This document shows positions 11,769 through 23,701 of a stretch of 64,000 nt of DNA, one piece after another. The notes below the pieces were generated by a model, which saw only the letters and a program-made list of their open reading frames with translations, was not told the origin of the DNA and ran no database searches. Numbering within the stretch: the stretch's first letter is position 1; each line of letters begins with the position of its first letter. The DNA comes from Physcomitrium patens (lineage: Eukaryota; Streptophyta; Bryopsida; Funariales; Funariaceae), in the NCBI RefSeq assembly GCF_000002425.4, contig NC_037254.1, forward strand, positions 3,499,797 to 3,563,796, read 5' to 3'. Both the position numbers and the translations under genes were made by a program.

Positions 11769-14100
11769 TTACCCTCGCCCATGCAGCACATCAGGAGACT
11801 CAACTTCCCTGGGGAATGGTAGCTCAAACCGCTCCTTCACCACGCATTTTTCGCTCCCATCCTCCAAAACGATGCGCTTCTTGCCAGGAGAACATTTCAG
11901 AGGCGAAGGAGCTCGAACGCGACTTTCAAGTTCGAAGATAGGTTTCGTTGCTGAAGGTGCTGGGCGTGGCATCTGCTCAACTTGTCTGTGGTTGTGTTCA
12001 GTGAATGCTAGGAAAGCAACAACACTCGCCACCACGAAGACAGCCTTGGCAACATGAACAAGTGCATGCCCAACCCTCCCACCCAAACCTCTCATAAACC
12101 CCCCAGCAGAGGTTACGACCCCTTCACCATGCACTTGATGCTCCGGAATAACTTGTTCTTGACTGTCCTGTTTACCCTTCACTGCTTCGGAGATATCCTT
12201 ATTTCTATGCACGTCTTTGTCTACTTCTTGATCTCTCTCTGAGAGAATAAGCTTTTTAACGGCTCGACCTTTAGGCAGTGAGATTGTTCGAGAGAGTTGT
12301 TTAGATGGTTGTGTGTTCACTGCGAGAGAGTCATCCACAACTGGCCTTGGGTACGGAGGAAGAAGCAGATCGTCTCTTTCTTCCACTGGTTCTCCTGCAA
12401 ATGCTAAGGCTTCTCGGACAACTTCCCATTCACGTCCACGATGGTTCTTCAACTTAATTAGGAGCAAGTGTCGACTCTCTTCAAGTTCTGCGAGCACTGC
12501 ATCCTTTTCGGCTCGCTGGTGATTTTGCATTGACTGGAAACAACAAACGGTTTAGTCAAAAAGACGGTTTATGAGTGCAAGGCCGCAGTCAAAGACGTTT
12601 CTTTCTTGAATGACTTTAAGAGCACCGGATAACATACATTTCAAACGCACCAAGTAACGATTCCAATGGTGAATTTTTACTCTTAGCAATGATCCAGATC
12701 AGTAATCCTGGAACCTCTACACGACTTTCTATTGCGCAAGCTACAGAGAGAACATTTTTCAGTGCTCCCAAAAGAAGACCTGGGTAGTCATAATTGCATG
12801 TTTCAATCCGAACATACATCACTTCAATTCGCAAGTTTGAAAGACGATTCGCAGAGGCAGCACATACCCTTATCAAACCATCAAGCTCCTTGTAATACAG
12901 GATATAATCCGATTGCTAATCCAGATACCTTCAAAATCAAACGTACAATGTTGTAGGGTCTACTTTTTACGGCTCATTCGCTGTCTATCCAATCAACACC
13001 GTGAAACAAACACATGACGCCTGACTATCAACAAATAATGATAAGCACAAGGCACAGTTAGTGAGTTAGCGACTAAAGTTTGGATTCTAGCGAGCATTGC
13101 CCTCATCAACCAAGTCTCAAAGTACAATGCTAACACTAAGGAGAGTGAAGATACGGGAATAAATGGTCACATATCTTCAAACATACTTCCAATCCTACTA
13201 CGGAATTAAAAAGCCCCGATATATCAGAAAGTTGAATATCGAGGAAAACTTCGTACTCCAATTAATCGCTCATTTTGACAGTTGGTACATAGCGATATGA
13301 AAGAGAGTTGCAGGCTGCGGATTTCAGCGACCATTGCTGTACATGAGCATTTCAGAGTGCTGACCGCGTCCCTGTGCAAGCTCTCACGTGACATCTTTGA
13401 TCATAATATCTTCTAGACACCTTATAAGCGAGGGCAACTCAATCTTAACTCCAGAGAAATAGATGCAAAATAATTCACTTCAAAAGACTCTCTTGAACGA
13501 TTTATTGAATTCAAACTACCGAAACTAGTAAATCGACGGGAGACGTAACCTTGCAGGCTCTGGCAACAATTCATGCGTTTCCGGTGAATAAAAAATTCAA
13601 AACATAAAAAACTAATTCGTGAAAAATCGCTCAGGTCAATCGAATAAAATAATAAAATAATAAAATAATAACTAACTAACTAACAAAAACTGCACGTAAA
13701 TTAATCGATAAAAATCGCTGTAAAATACCCAGGTGACAAATTCCGCAAGAAAGACATGGAACTCCAACGTACAAAAGCAGGAAGTGGAAATTGAGCAGCC
13801 AACCTGCAAAGCTTGGAGCTGCTCTTCGAGTGCTTCCAATGCATCGCGAATCAATCCTAAGGTCCTTGCCTCCGCATTGCTGATTCCATCTTTACCGGCA
13901 GCCTTAATGAACTCTCTGTTGAAGCTCTCCATGCCATTGATTTCATCCCCGTCAAGCGCGGAGGCAAAATCAGAATCGAGGATTCCTCCACTACTACTTT
14001 GTAAAAAATCTGACTTCAAAGCCCTTTCAATGGCTTCATTGAACTTGCCATGAAGCTCCGACGCCCTTTCAAGCACCACGCGTATCTCATCCGCCTCCAT
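11769..14100 (-). CDS. PDV2: Plastid-division protein PDV2
   Basis: PDV2 sits in the chloroplast outer envelope, recruits the dynamin ARC5/DRP5B to the cytosolic face, and binds ARC6 in the intermembrane space. Two exons, 14100-13804 and 12533-11769, are split by a 1270-bp phase-0 intron and encode 353 residues, longer than Arabidopsis PDV2 (about 307). The N-terminal part carries the coiled coil around residues 80-135 with family motifs RDALEALEEQL, a REWEVVRE-type segment and DDLLLPPYP. A variable charged linker follows. One membrane span lies at about 257-276 (VGHALVHVAKAVFVVASVVA). The C-terminal domain has CSPGKKRIVLEDG (313-325) and VKERFELPF (331-339). The protein ends in glycine, as PDV1 and PDV2 do; that residue matters for ARC6-family binding in Arabidopsis. 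TAP38/PPH1 lies divergently about 3.9 kb away. Confidence 0.94.
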
Positions 14101-14260
14101 TCCCCTTCCCTACCTTCCCCGCCGCCCTCCACAAATCGACTCACCGATAGCACACACTGACTCTGCACAAGCAACACCGCCGCACTACCTCTAAACCTCC
14201 TCAATCACACAATCAATGACAAATAGAGCCACGATGCAACGCAAACCATATCAAACACAA

Positions 14261-14261
<1 letters not shown>

Positions 14262-14295
<34 letters not shown>
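14262..14295. repeat. (TC)n microsatellite upstream of PDV2
   Basis: A CT dinucleotide run of about 34 bases, 160-195 bases upstream of the PDV2 start, where it reads as GA repeats on the PDV2 strand. GA/CT runs are common in plant 5' UTRs and core promoters. Confidence 0.9.
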
Positions 14296-14297
<2 letters not shown>

Positions 14298-14570
14298 ATT
14301 TCACACTTCATCATCCCGCTCGCTTAACCATGACCGCTGTAACTTCTCTCCTCAGCTTCTCCCGCTCTAACCCTCGGCACACACACCAAGAAATGGTCAC
14401 ACGAACCCAAAGTCCGCCGTGACACTCTCCCCACTCCCCCTTCGCTGCGCACAATTGGATGCGGCGTGAGAAGCGAACAAACATGCAAACTATGCAACAG
14501 CAAATAAAAAGAGATTCAGCAGCGCACCCTTGGCTCCCAGTCCGGAACAGCCCCCGGAAATGGTGGCACT

Positions 14571-15060
14571 CGATCGATCGATCGATCGACGGCAAACGAC
14601 GGCAGAAGTTCAATTTCTCTCTCCCCGTCGTGGAGTTGAAATTCACTCACTCACTCATTCCTTCATTCATTCATTCATTCATTCATTCATGCACTGCGGT
14701 GACTATGGATCGATCGAGGGAGGGATCGTGTAAGCGTGCGTGCGCGCATGGGGGGGGTTGTTGCAGGGCGAGCAGCGAGAGATCCCTCCCTCGGCTTTGT
14801 TCGGCTTCTTCCATGGCTTTCCGACTCGGCCTTCTCCTCCTCCTCCTCCTCCTCTCTTCGCTTTGGCGCCATTGCTCCATCGCTGCCTCCCCTCATAACA
14901 GTTTCCCCGCCTCGGCTGTAAAGCACCCCAGCTTGTGAATGGATGGATGGATGAGTTAATGTGGATGGATGCGTTGAGGTGTATGAGTTGGGGATGGATG
15001 TGTGATGGAAGGATGTGTGATGGAAGGATGGAGTGTGCTGGATGGATGAAGTTTGATGAA
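14571..15060. repeat. Microsatellite island: CGAT, TTCA, CTC and GGAT repeats
   Basis: Four unrelated short tandem repeats lie within 500 bases: CGAT (14571-14590), TTCA/CTCA (about 14643-14690), CTC (about 14833-14852) and imperfect GGAT/GGATG (about 14938-15050). The surrounding sequence is of promoter-like GC, between the divergent PDV2 and TAP38 genes. Confidence 0.85.
14813..14938 (+). CDS. Candidate short secreted peptide or signal-peptide exon
   Basis: An ATG at 14813 opens a 41-codon frame that begins MAFRLGLLLLLLLLSSLWRH and then has a small-residue stretch (SIAAS) resembling a signal-peptidase site, followed by a 15-18-residue tail and a TGA. The hydrophobic core comes partly from a CTC triplet repeat, so it could be chance. 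It could also be the first exon of a secreted protein, but I find no matching downstream exon. No family is recognised. Confidence 0.22.
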   Translation: MAFRLGLLLLLLLLSSLWRHCSIAASPHNSFPASAVKHPSL

Positions 15061-15861
15061 TCGATGAATGATCAGTAACGTTCCTGCGATTGAGTGTGGA
15101 TTGGGATGAGCTCTGTGCGTTTCGTCTTCGTTGGTTGTTCATCGATTCGTTTCTGACCGGATGTGAAAAGGTAAAAGTTTTCTTTGGCGTTTACTTTTTT
15201 AAAAAATTAATTTGTTTATTTGTTTATTCCAAGTAATAACATGAGTAACTTTTTTCTGATTCGTGTGTCGTGAGATTGTGTTGTATTGTCTGGCTTGTGG
15301 AATTCCTTAGGAAATGACTGTGTGATGTTTGGTAAAATGCATTTGATGATTGATTCTGTACCGAGGTTTTGGAATCTGGTTTTAGGCTATAGTTGTAATT
15401 TGAGGCTGACTGATATGGTAAAAATATATAGTTTAGACCAAAGTATAAAGAAATGAATGAGCAGTGTATTTGTGTATGTGATAAATTTAATGAAATTAGA
15501 TTGAAATAAAATAAAAAAATTGATTGAATAATATTATGGTATGTTACTTCATTGAATGATTTGTTCTAAGGTATAATCATCTTGAAAAAATAGAAGTTAT
15601 AGGTCTTCATTAGTAATTTTATATTAGAATTTTTGGATCTCTACTTGTCTAGTGATCAATAACATTGAGAAATTTCAATCCAATTAAGTATAGTGTTTTT
15701 GGTTTTTGGGTTTTTGGGTTTTTTTTTTTTTTTTTTTAAAAAAAAAATCGATCAAATATCTTAGAGAAAATCAATCTATATATATATATATATATATATA
15801 TATTTACATATATCTTTCTATTTTTCCTCTTTGCTCTTGGGAATAATGATTTTTCTGCTAA

Positions 15862-15897
<36 letters not shown>

Positions 15898-16711
15898 CAA
15901 TAACAATAAATTAATTAATGAATACGTTATGGAGGACCCCATTGCTGACAAGAAAAATAGATATTTAGTTATAGCAGAGCCCAAATCCTAAAACCATAAT
16001 TTCAAAGTTTATGCCAAGTAATTTCTGTTGATATACTCTCACATTCATAATGCCCACATTGGGGCAGCTGTCAATACGTAATAGAAGTTACAATTGGTAG
16101 CTACACGTGATATACACACACCATGAAACATTTTATTAATCAAACATTATATATCTATATATATATATATCCATATCTGAACATTTCCACCAAGGTTAGT
16201 AGTGTTCTAACTTAAAGAGTTTGGAAGCTAAATTTTCTAATTTGTGTAGTGGGCTGTAACTTACAAGGTCAATATCTTATTCATCATTGTAATATGTTAA
16301 AAATAAACATATAAACAAAAGCTCTATGAGATAGAAATATTGTTCAAATAGTTTCTGCTTAAAGCGTTTCCAACATTTGTTTACAAAAATAAAATGATGA
16401 TTTGAGAATGATTTATGCATGGATTGCATCAAAGATTCAAATGATCATTCAATAACGTTGTTAAAACAAATATTTAACAAAATAGGTTGGAATTTAATTA
16501 TTAAAAAAAATACACTTCATTCTCATAAAATTTATTCATTAAAATCTAGTTTTGTATGTTCACAAGGAAATGCAGCATTATGTGCTGTTGTGTTAAATTA
16601 ATTAAACATCTACAAAATAAAGATATCTGATGTTGAAAATATGACCTTGTTTATTTAAATGCAACCAAAATTATTTGTTATTCAATACTACTAGCAATTC
16701 TCTAGAAGTTG

Positions 16712-16745
<34 letters not shown>

Positions 16746-17600
16746 CTGTTAAGGTAATATCAAAAATTGTGGTAGCATCAATAATACTTTTTGTGTATAG
16801 AAATATAACTTGGGTGTTATTAACTCATTATATTGTTTGACAAATGGTGTAGCACATATCGACAAGAATGTCCACCAACAACAAAGCATCAACTTACAAA
16901 GTTGGAGTATTTAATCTTTGTTTTATTGTCTTGGAATTCTATAAATACATTTATATATCTAGATTTATAATACATATATATATATATATATATATGCAAC
17001 AGCATAAAATCTCCTTGGGAGAAACAGAAAAACGTATATTATTTTTTACATAATTTTTTTTACATTTGTAATGGCTTGGAGTTCAAATTATTTTAAATAT
17101 TTAATTTTTTAACAAATTTTTATTTTTATTCTAGTATATTATTAAGAATAATAATTTGTTTATTTATTTTTTCTTATTTCTTAGCAAAAACTTTTATGGT
17201 GTAAAATCATGTATATTACTTGCATCCACATTTTAATATTGAAGATATACTTTTAAAATTGTTGTAAACTTATATAATACTCCCGGACGACACAAAAAAA
17301 AATTTAATATTTAATTTATATTAATTTAAAAATACATTTAATTTTTCTATGATTTTAAAAATAAAGTAAAATTATGCATTGTAAAATTCTTAAATTACAT
17401 AATTATCTATTTCAAAAAGGAAATAAAGACATAATTATATAAACATATAAGAAATGATATTTCATTGTGATGAAGTGGAAAAATAATTCCCATATTAAAA
17501 AGAAAAAAAAGTAAAATCTTACAGCCTTCAGAAAAATACAACCCAAAAGATATTTTTGATAATTGGAAAAAGGTAAAGTTTGGATCAACCCCTTAAAGTG
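15061..17600. other. AT-rich intergenic region with (TA)n and poly-A/T runs
   Basis: No coding signal seen. It contains T and A tracts near 15720-15740 and 15865-15894, (TA)n runs near 15777-15803, 16156-16170, 16713-16743 and 16973-16994, and generally low-complexity AT sequence. Confidence 0.65.
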
Positions 17601-17635
17601 TCCGTCAAAGCCCACCGCCGTGTGATCCGAGGCCT

Positions 17636-17692
17636 ATGGCCGTGGAGCAGCACCCAAGGACGACGGGCAGAAGAGGAAGACGACGACGATGA
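17636..17692 (+). other. Arginine-rich upstream ORF in the TAP38/PPH1 leader
   Basis: An ATG at 17636 opens an 18-codon frame, MAVEQHPRTTGRRGRRRR, ending in TGA. It lies about 340 bases before the TAP38/PPH1 start in GC-rich sequence that looks like 5' UTR. A GTATGT at 17712 and a TCCAG at about 17797-17801 could bound a leader intron. Translation of this peptide, and any effect on the main frame, are inference. Confidence 0.35.
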
Positions 17693-18028
17693 CGATGGTG
17701 GGATTGGCCACGGTATGTCCGAGTCTCAACTGAGAGTCATGCTATTCCGGGTATGATCTTCCATTGATACCCGCTCAGTTATCCTGTTTTGGTGTCCAGG
17801 ATTGCGATAAGCTTTTTTCATTCGCACTTGCGGCTAGCGCAACAAGGCGAGGGAGCTGGAGCTTGTACTCTGGGTGATGGAAACTCATCGCTCAATTCTC
17901 TCTCGCTGCGCACTAACTCATGCGGGGGTGCTGCGCATCCTCTTTCAAACCCCTTACTCATGATGTTGGACACTACAGGTCTTGGTTTTAGTCATGAAGT
18001 AGAGAAGGCGCGTTGGTTTTGATTGTGG

Positions 18029-21000
18029 ATGTTCCGTTCCAAGTTGTGCAGTGGGAAGATCGAAGCAGCGGAAATGGCTTGCAGACTGAGTTCGAGAACT
18101 GGGGTTGTTGCTGCCCAGGCAAAAATGACGACGTTGTTGGATTCTGTGCAACGAGGCTCTCACTTGACGCGACGTGAATTATGCTCCTCCTCCTCCTCCT
18201 CTGGGTCTAATTCTACTTCGTCTATGTCCATGCGTCGCCTGTTCTATTCCGGCCGCTGGCCAAGTAGTGTCGCAATGGCTGGGCTTTGGTCATCGTGGGG
18301 TTCATCAGCTGGAGCTGTCGGATTGAATCGTAAGAGCCGGATGACGACGGGCCGTCAAAGTGCAGCTTCGGGATCAATTACGCAAGAAGAGGTTGCAGAT
18401 GTGGGCACTGTTACTATGGGTCAGTTTATTGTGCAAGGTCTTCGTGAGGAGATGGAAGACGAGATTGTTGTGGAGGTTGATGGTCCTAACGGGTTCTCGT
18501 ATGCTGGTGTTTTTGATGGTCATGCCGGAGCCTTCTCCGCCCAGTTTCTACGGTTGGTCTTTTCAGATTCTGTGTTTGCTTGGAATGTTCTATTGCAGTT
18601 ACTGGATCTCGTGAACACGTTGAACTTCAGTCATGTGATTCATTTTTGACATATCTTACGGATTCATAGCCCGTCCTCTCATAATCATCACTCAAAAATA
18701 ATTGTGAGAGACTTTTCAATTTGGTTTTATCTTTTCTTTAAAGAACTTGCCGGATTGAAAAGATTGGCAGCTCGATTCTGCCCTCGTAGTACATACAATA
18801 TTTTTGAGTGAGTTTCAATCACCTAACGTAGAAGCTCTCAACTGCGGATTGCTTGGCATTTCGTGTTCCGCATGTGAAAGTATCACAGTTCATCAGGAAA
18901 AGCAGTTTGAAATTTGAAAAAGGCAGAAGTCTGATTAGAATTCATTTCAATTATACAGGGATGAGCTTTACAAGGACTGTTTGTCTGCTCTTGAAGAGGG
19001 TGCACTACTACTCTCCGACAACTTGCATGAAGCAGAAGAAGCTCTTTCTCGAGCTTTCTTACAGACCGACAAGCGACTCATATCACGGTTTGTAGTTTGC
19101 ACTCTGTGACATACATTTACATTGATATGCAGAGTTAGAGTAGGCATCGAAATTCTTCTGAAATCTATGGTGATTATAAGAGCTACAAGTGAATTTGCAT
19201 CACATTTTCTGCATCAGTTCTTTCTAGACCTAAACCTGATATTGACGATGCTGGCACAGGCTAGAATCCAGCAAAGTGGTTGAGGAAGCAGAGTCCGGAT
19301 CAACGGCTACTGTTTTATTTGCTCGGCCTGACCGTCTAGTGCTCGCCTATGTGGGCGACTGCCGTGCGGTGCGTAATGACTCGCAGACTGTTTTTTTCTT
19401 CTTGCATTTCTATGCATAAGTTCGAATTGTTCATTCTGGCAAGTACTTTAGATTTACCTTTAATATACACGCTGCTGATAGTGAGCAAGTTTTTTGAAGA
19501 AATCAGTTACCTAAGGTATGTAAGCCACGAAGAATCTGAATGAGAATGGGTGCAGGTTTTAAGCAGGAATGGCAAAGCTGAGGACCTCACGTCAGACCAT
19601 CGACCTTTTGGAAGAGAGAAGAAAGCTTTTGCAGAGATCAAGAGAATTCAAGAAGCAGGAGGGTGGGTGGGTATTGTGAAATAATACTTGCATGGTCTGT
19701 TCAGTTGTTTCAAGTTAAGCCAGCTGATACCGCAACACTCCTTTGAAGAACCTGATTGTATCCCATGTGTTCAGGTTACTCATGGTCGACTTTGTGGGAC
19801 TCTTTCCGTCTCGCGTGCCTTTGGCGACATCCCTTTCAAGCTTAAAACTCAGAAACAAAGGTATGTTCATTCCACCAAGCAGATGACCCATACGATCTTC
19901 TAATAGCTGCTTTTCTTCTTTGTTTCGCTAGGTTTTGTTTTTGGAAGGCTTAAAATGCCTTTCTGCATTGGTTTCTAATCTGGTGACTCACTCCATTCTA
20001 AGCTTTTCATATGTCTGAAGGTTTCAGAGTACTCCACTCTGAAAGGTTTCAAGAATTTCTCTGAAAAGATTCTTCGTAATTCTTTTCTTTGAGACAGGCA
20101 CCGATTTAACTTGGCGTGTATGTGTGGCAGGATGCTGGACAGTGGGATAGTTGAAAAACGGTGGAATGACAGATTTGCTGCCGAGTGAGTAAGCCAAGCA
20201 GCTGGATTTGCATAGATTATATTCAAATCATTTCACGAAAGGTGGGCATGGGATGAACACTCCATTCTAACCTCACAATTTTGCTGAACAGAAAAAATGT
20301 CGATGGTGAGTGGTTGATTGCTACGCCAGATACGACTTCTATGCTGCTACAAGACGAAGTCGAGTTCATTATAGTAGCTTCCGATGGCCTTTGGGATTCC
20401 TTGAAGAGGTATGGAAAGAACGGCCTTTAAGATTTCTTCAATGAGCAAGATTGTTTCTTCTATGTGAAGTGGGTGCCACCAAAACCCGGTTTTGATGATA
20501 TTCTTGTGCTGCATGAGCAGTGCTGATGCCGTAAACTTTGTGAGGAAGCGCTTAAAGGAGCATGGCGATGTGCAGGTAGTAACAGCTTGGTCTCTCTATT
20601 TGAGAGGAATACATTCGCCCTCATGCTGTTCTAAATTTCGGTTTATGTGTTCTTCAATGTACTGATTTCCTATGTTGTGTTCTCTGTACAGCGCGCAACA
20701 GAAGAAGTTGGACAGGAAGCTCTGGTCAGTTGCTAATTCTTTGCCCCTTTCTACAATTTCGAGGTTCAATCTTCAGCCTGCCTGTTCTCTGAAGTGCAAG
20801 TGCAACATGATCATGCACGTATGGTTCGAGATGCTCGAGGGAAATAACAAATTTTATACTCTTGCAGAACCGGGGCGCTCAAGACAATGTTAGTGTGATC
20901 ATTGTGGACTTTGCGTACGTTTACTCCCCTATTTTTCGTGTTTGGATTTTTATACCGACTATGATTTGATGTGGCTCCCTGTTCATTCTGTCGGACTATA

Positions 21001-21230
21001 CTGACCGTGCATTTACCAACTGCTTGGACTTCAAAAAAACAACATTGCCTTTATTAAATCAACTTGCTTTTCATTGAAACGCCGATGTGTCTGACAAGAT
21101 CATATGTAAGTATTTTGTTCACAGTATACCCATTTTATAAGAGAAGACCAAGGGTGAAACTGTTTGCACTTGGGCTTTATGCAGGCGCGTAAAAGCAGAT
21201 ACCGGAGGCTCAAGCTGGAAATTCTGGTAG
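18029..21230 (+). CDS. TAP38: Chloroplast PP2C phosphatase TAP38/PPH1 (LHCII dephosphorylation)
   Basis: A PPM-type phosphatase that in Arabidopsis removes phosphate from LHCII and drives return to state 1. Eleven exons join in phase: 18029-18552, 18959-19087, 19260-19368, 19556-19666, 19775-19860, 20131-20184, 20292-20408, 20521-20575, 20692-20724, 20868-20914 and 21185-21230, giving 436 residues. PP2C motifs are EEMEDE (140-145), VFDGHAG (161-167), SGSTATV (230-236), YVGDCRA (248-254), SRAFGD, ASDGLWD (367-373, metal-binding D369) and QDN (411-413). The Ser/Arg-rich first 110 residues suit a chloroplast transit peptide. An in-frame ATG at 18074 (MACRLSSR) is an alternative start. GGW-VTHGRLCG and the RFAAE region follow TAP38/PPH1 rather than generic PP2Cs. 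The protein ends SSWKFW and lacks the C-terminal membrane segment predicted in Arabidopsis. Confidence 0.93.
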
Positions 21231-22153
21231 CACATCAGAAGAATACAGGCGCTTCTCAGACGAGCACTGTGATTTTAATTACTCTAACCAGTCAACTCAA
21301 GCTTTAAGATGAGTAGAGAGGCGTCTTGTGCCAAAATCGATGCACTCTTCGACGCACTCTTCGACGAGGTTAGAATCACACAACCCAAGAATTCAATGCT
21401 TGGATTGTACAAATGCACTTGTAAATCTACTATTCTTTTTTACGGTATCATCACCAAAAATTACGATTTCAATTATATGCCTAATTTTGTGAGGCTTGCA
21501 AATGAGGCTTCCACTGTTGTCGATGATTTTACCGCATGTTTTGAACTCATGTCCCTCCAAGCTAGGTTGCTAGTAGATGCTATGTGTTATAAATATTCAG
21601 CAAGCGCCCACTCAGTTGCAAAATGAAAACGAAGTTCAAGCTTTTTGTGTATTGAATGTGACAAAAGTCTTTTTATGAGAAAGTCCATTCCTAAGCAAGT
21701 TTATTGCTGACAACTTTAAACGATCGTTACAGATTAAAATGTTGAATACCTTCATGAAGCATGATATTGTAATGGTTATGTAAATAGTCCAAAAGTTTTG
21801 TTATGAATCTAAATTGCCTTCTATTTGCCCCAACTCTAAGCTCAAACAATTGATTCTAAATGCTTTTGAGATTTGTTGCTTCAAGTCAGAATTGCACAAA
21901 ACTTAAGAAAAGAATCGTTCTAACTATAGTTATAAAGATTTTTAAATTTTATTTTATAATATTTTATACATAATCCTAAATAAGTTTTGTATTGGTTGTA
22001 ATGTTGTAGTTAGATTGAGTGTTGTCATTTATCATCTGAAAAAAAAGATTAGAGATTTGTCTTATGTTATAGATTTGTAAAACATATGTATATTATTTTT
22101 ATATTGTTTCTATATTTTTCTAAAATATAATAAATCTATTATAAATATGATTA

Positions 22154-22202
<49 letters not shown>

Positions 22203-22705
22203 AAAGAGATTGTGTTTTATTATGCTTCTAAAGATTTGAAAATAATTTTTTAAAATATTATATATATAAATGTTTTTTATAATACCATATTATTTTTTAT
22301 TATTGTTACTATAATTCATCATCTATCACACTTGTATCTTTTGTTACTATTATATCCATCACAAATATAAACTGATACAATAGAATTGCACAAGGCATCT
22401 TAATGCTTTATTACAATTGTATAAACCACAACTTGGCATGTCTTTTGTACAAGGATATTTAAAGCTTTACACCTTGCCAAAGTATTAGTGGTGCCAAGTT
22501 CCATAAAAAAACAACATTGCACAAATAGCTGTATAAAAAATAATGGATGTATTGAATATAAGAATAATATACAAGAGATTATAAGAAATTATGTATTAAA
22601 CAAGTGGTCAATTGTAGTGGCACCAATAAAAATTGTATTATATATATGTTTTTTTAAATAAATATGTATAATAAAAATGATGTATTCAAAACTATGTTAT
22701 TCAAT
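21231..22705. other. 3' flank of TAP38 and AT-rich spacer
   Basis: The first 400-700 bases are probably 3' UTR. They include an open frame (21309-21626) that I do not accept as a gene. After 21.9 kb the sequence is AT-rich, with a (TA)n run at 22159-22196, and leads into the retrotransposon array. Confidence 0.55.
22159..22196. repeat. (TA)n microsatellite
   Basis: About 38 bases of AT dinucleotide repeat. Confidence 0.95.
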
Positions 22706-22710
22706 TGATT

Positions 22711-22979
22711 CTGTGACACATATCTTAACTTACAAGGTAAGTTTTTTATACATGTACTACATGGTTAGCTTATATGACAAGCTACCAATATATACAATAT
22801 ATGGCTAATTTTTTGGCCAAGTGTTCAACCTACCAATTACTTTTAAACATATATAAAGATGAAATTGCATCTTTGAAGCTTCTAGGAAGCTTATCTATAG
22901 TATATTATTATATTTATTTATTTTTTATTTATTTTTATTATCTAAATAATTATTGGCATAAATATATATATTTGTGACA
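22711..22979 (-). repeat. LTR, 3' end of copy A
   Basis: Shares ordered blocks with 27175-27463: ATCTTAACTTACAAG, AACCTACCAA, AACATATATAAAG and GAAGCTTCTA-GAAGCTT. On the minus strand it starts TGTCACAAAT, preceded by a purine-rich tract that suits a polypurine tract. Confidence 0.7.
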
Positions 22980-23549
22980 TTATCTTCTTTTATAGGAACA
23001 AGTTCTAAAAGGAGTAGTAATCACATATCGATGAATTTTATGATGTGACAAATTGTATTTGCTACATATTTTGATGTTTATTCCTCTCAAATATTGAGAA
23101 TGTTCTATTCCAAAGTGAGAGGACCATCATATTATTTGATAATTGTTGAGGCCTTTGTAACTTCTTTCAAACAAAACATTTGTAATACCATCAATAGTTA
23201 TTTTTACTTGCAATAAAATTATTAAATATTCAAAGTCTCTTATAAGATTGTGATACCAAACATGTTGTATCTTACCATTTATTTGAAAAAGAACATATTT
23301 TTCTTGAAGGTCTTTGTTTCTATTTTGTTATTTTGAAGGTTGTAAAAATTACAATGGTGTATCTAATATATCAACAAATAACAGCTCTTAAGTTGAATCC
23401 TACTGGTTGTTGCTTTTCCATCTTTTTAGCATCACAAATATATAGAAACTACAAACAAGAATATAAAGTAGAATAAAATCATTCATAAACCAAGTTTCTT
23501 TTATTGCAAAGATTTTCTTGACTCTTTATCTTAGTTTTGATGGATGTTG

Positions 23550-23701
23550 TTAATGAAAATCTTTGACTTTCTCTATCATATTTGCAAAATTCTTTCCTAG
23601 CTCTTATGTATATTTATTAAAATTATATTTGCACCAATGAATAAAATATTTTAATTTAAGTTGGTATTGCACTGATTCTAAGACTTCTTCCACTTCAAAC
23701 T
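23550..23701 (-). pseudogene. Chromodomain relic, copy A
   Basis: The minus strand reads FEVEEVLES, then KYFIHWCKYNF and, after a stop, GKNFANMIEKVKDFH. This is the chromodomain pattern at the integrase C-terminus of chromoviruses, parallel to the better copy at 28050-28199. Stops and an altered tryptophan make it non-functional. Confidence 0.65.

Noticed and set aside
14459-15142. Long overlapping frames on both strands through the microsatellite island
   Set aside because: Open length is produced by TTCA, CTC and GGATG repeats that lack stops. Translations are repetitive His/Ser/Leu runs.
21309-21626. 105-codon plus-strand frame just after the TAP38/PPH1 stop
   Set aside because: It lies in the probable 3' UTR, contains an internal duplication (DALFDALFD) and resembles no family. 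No splice link to the upstream gene was found.
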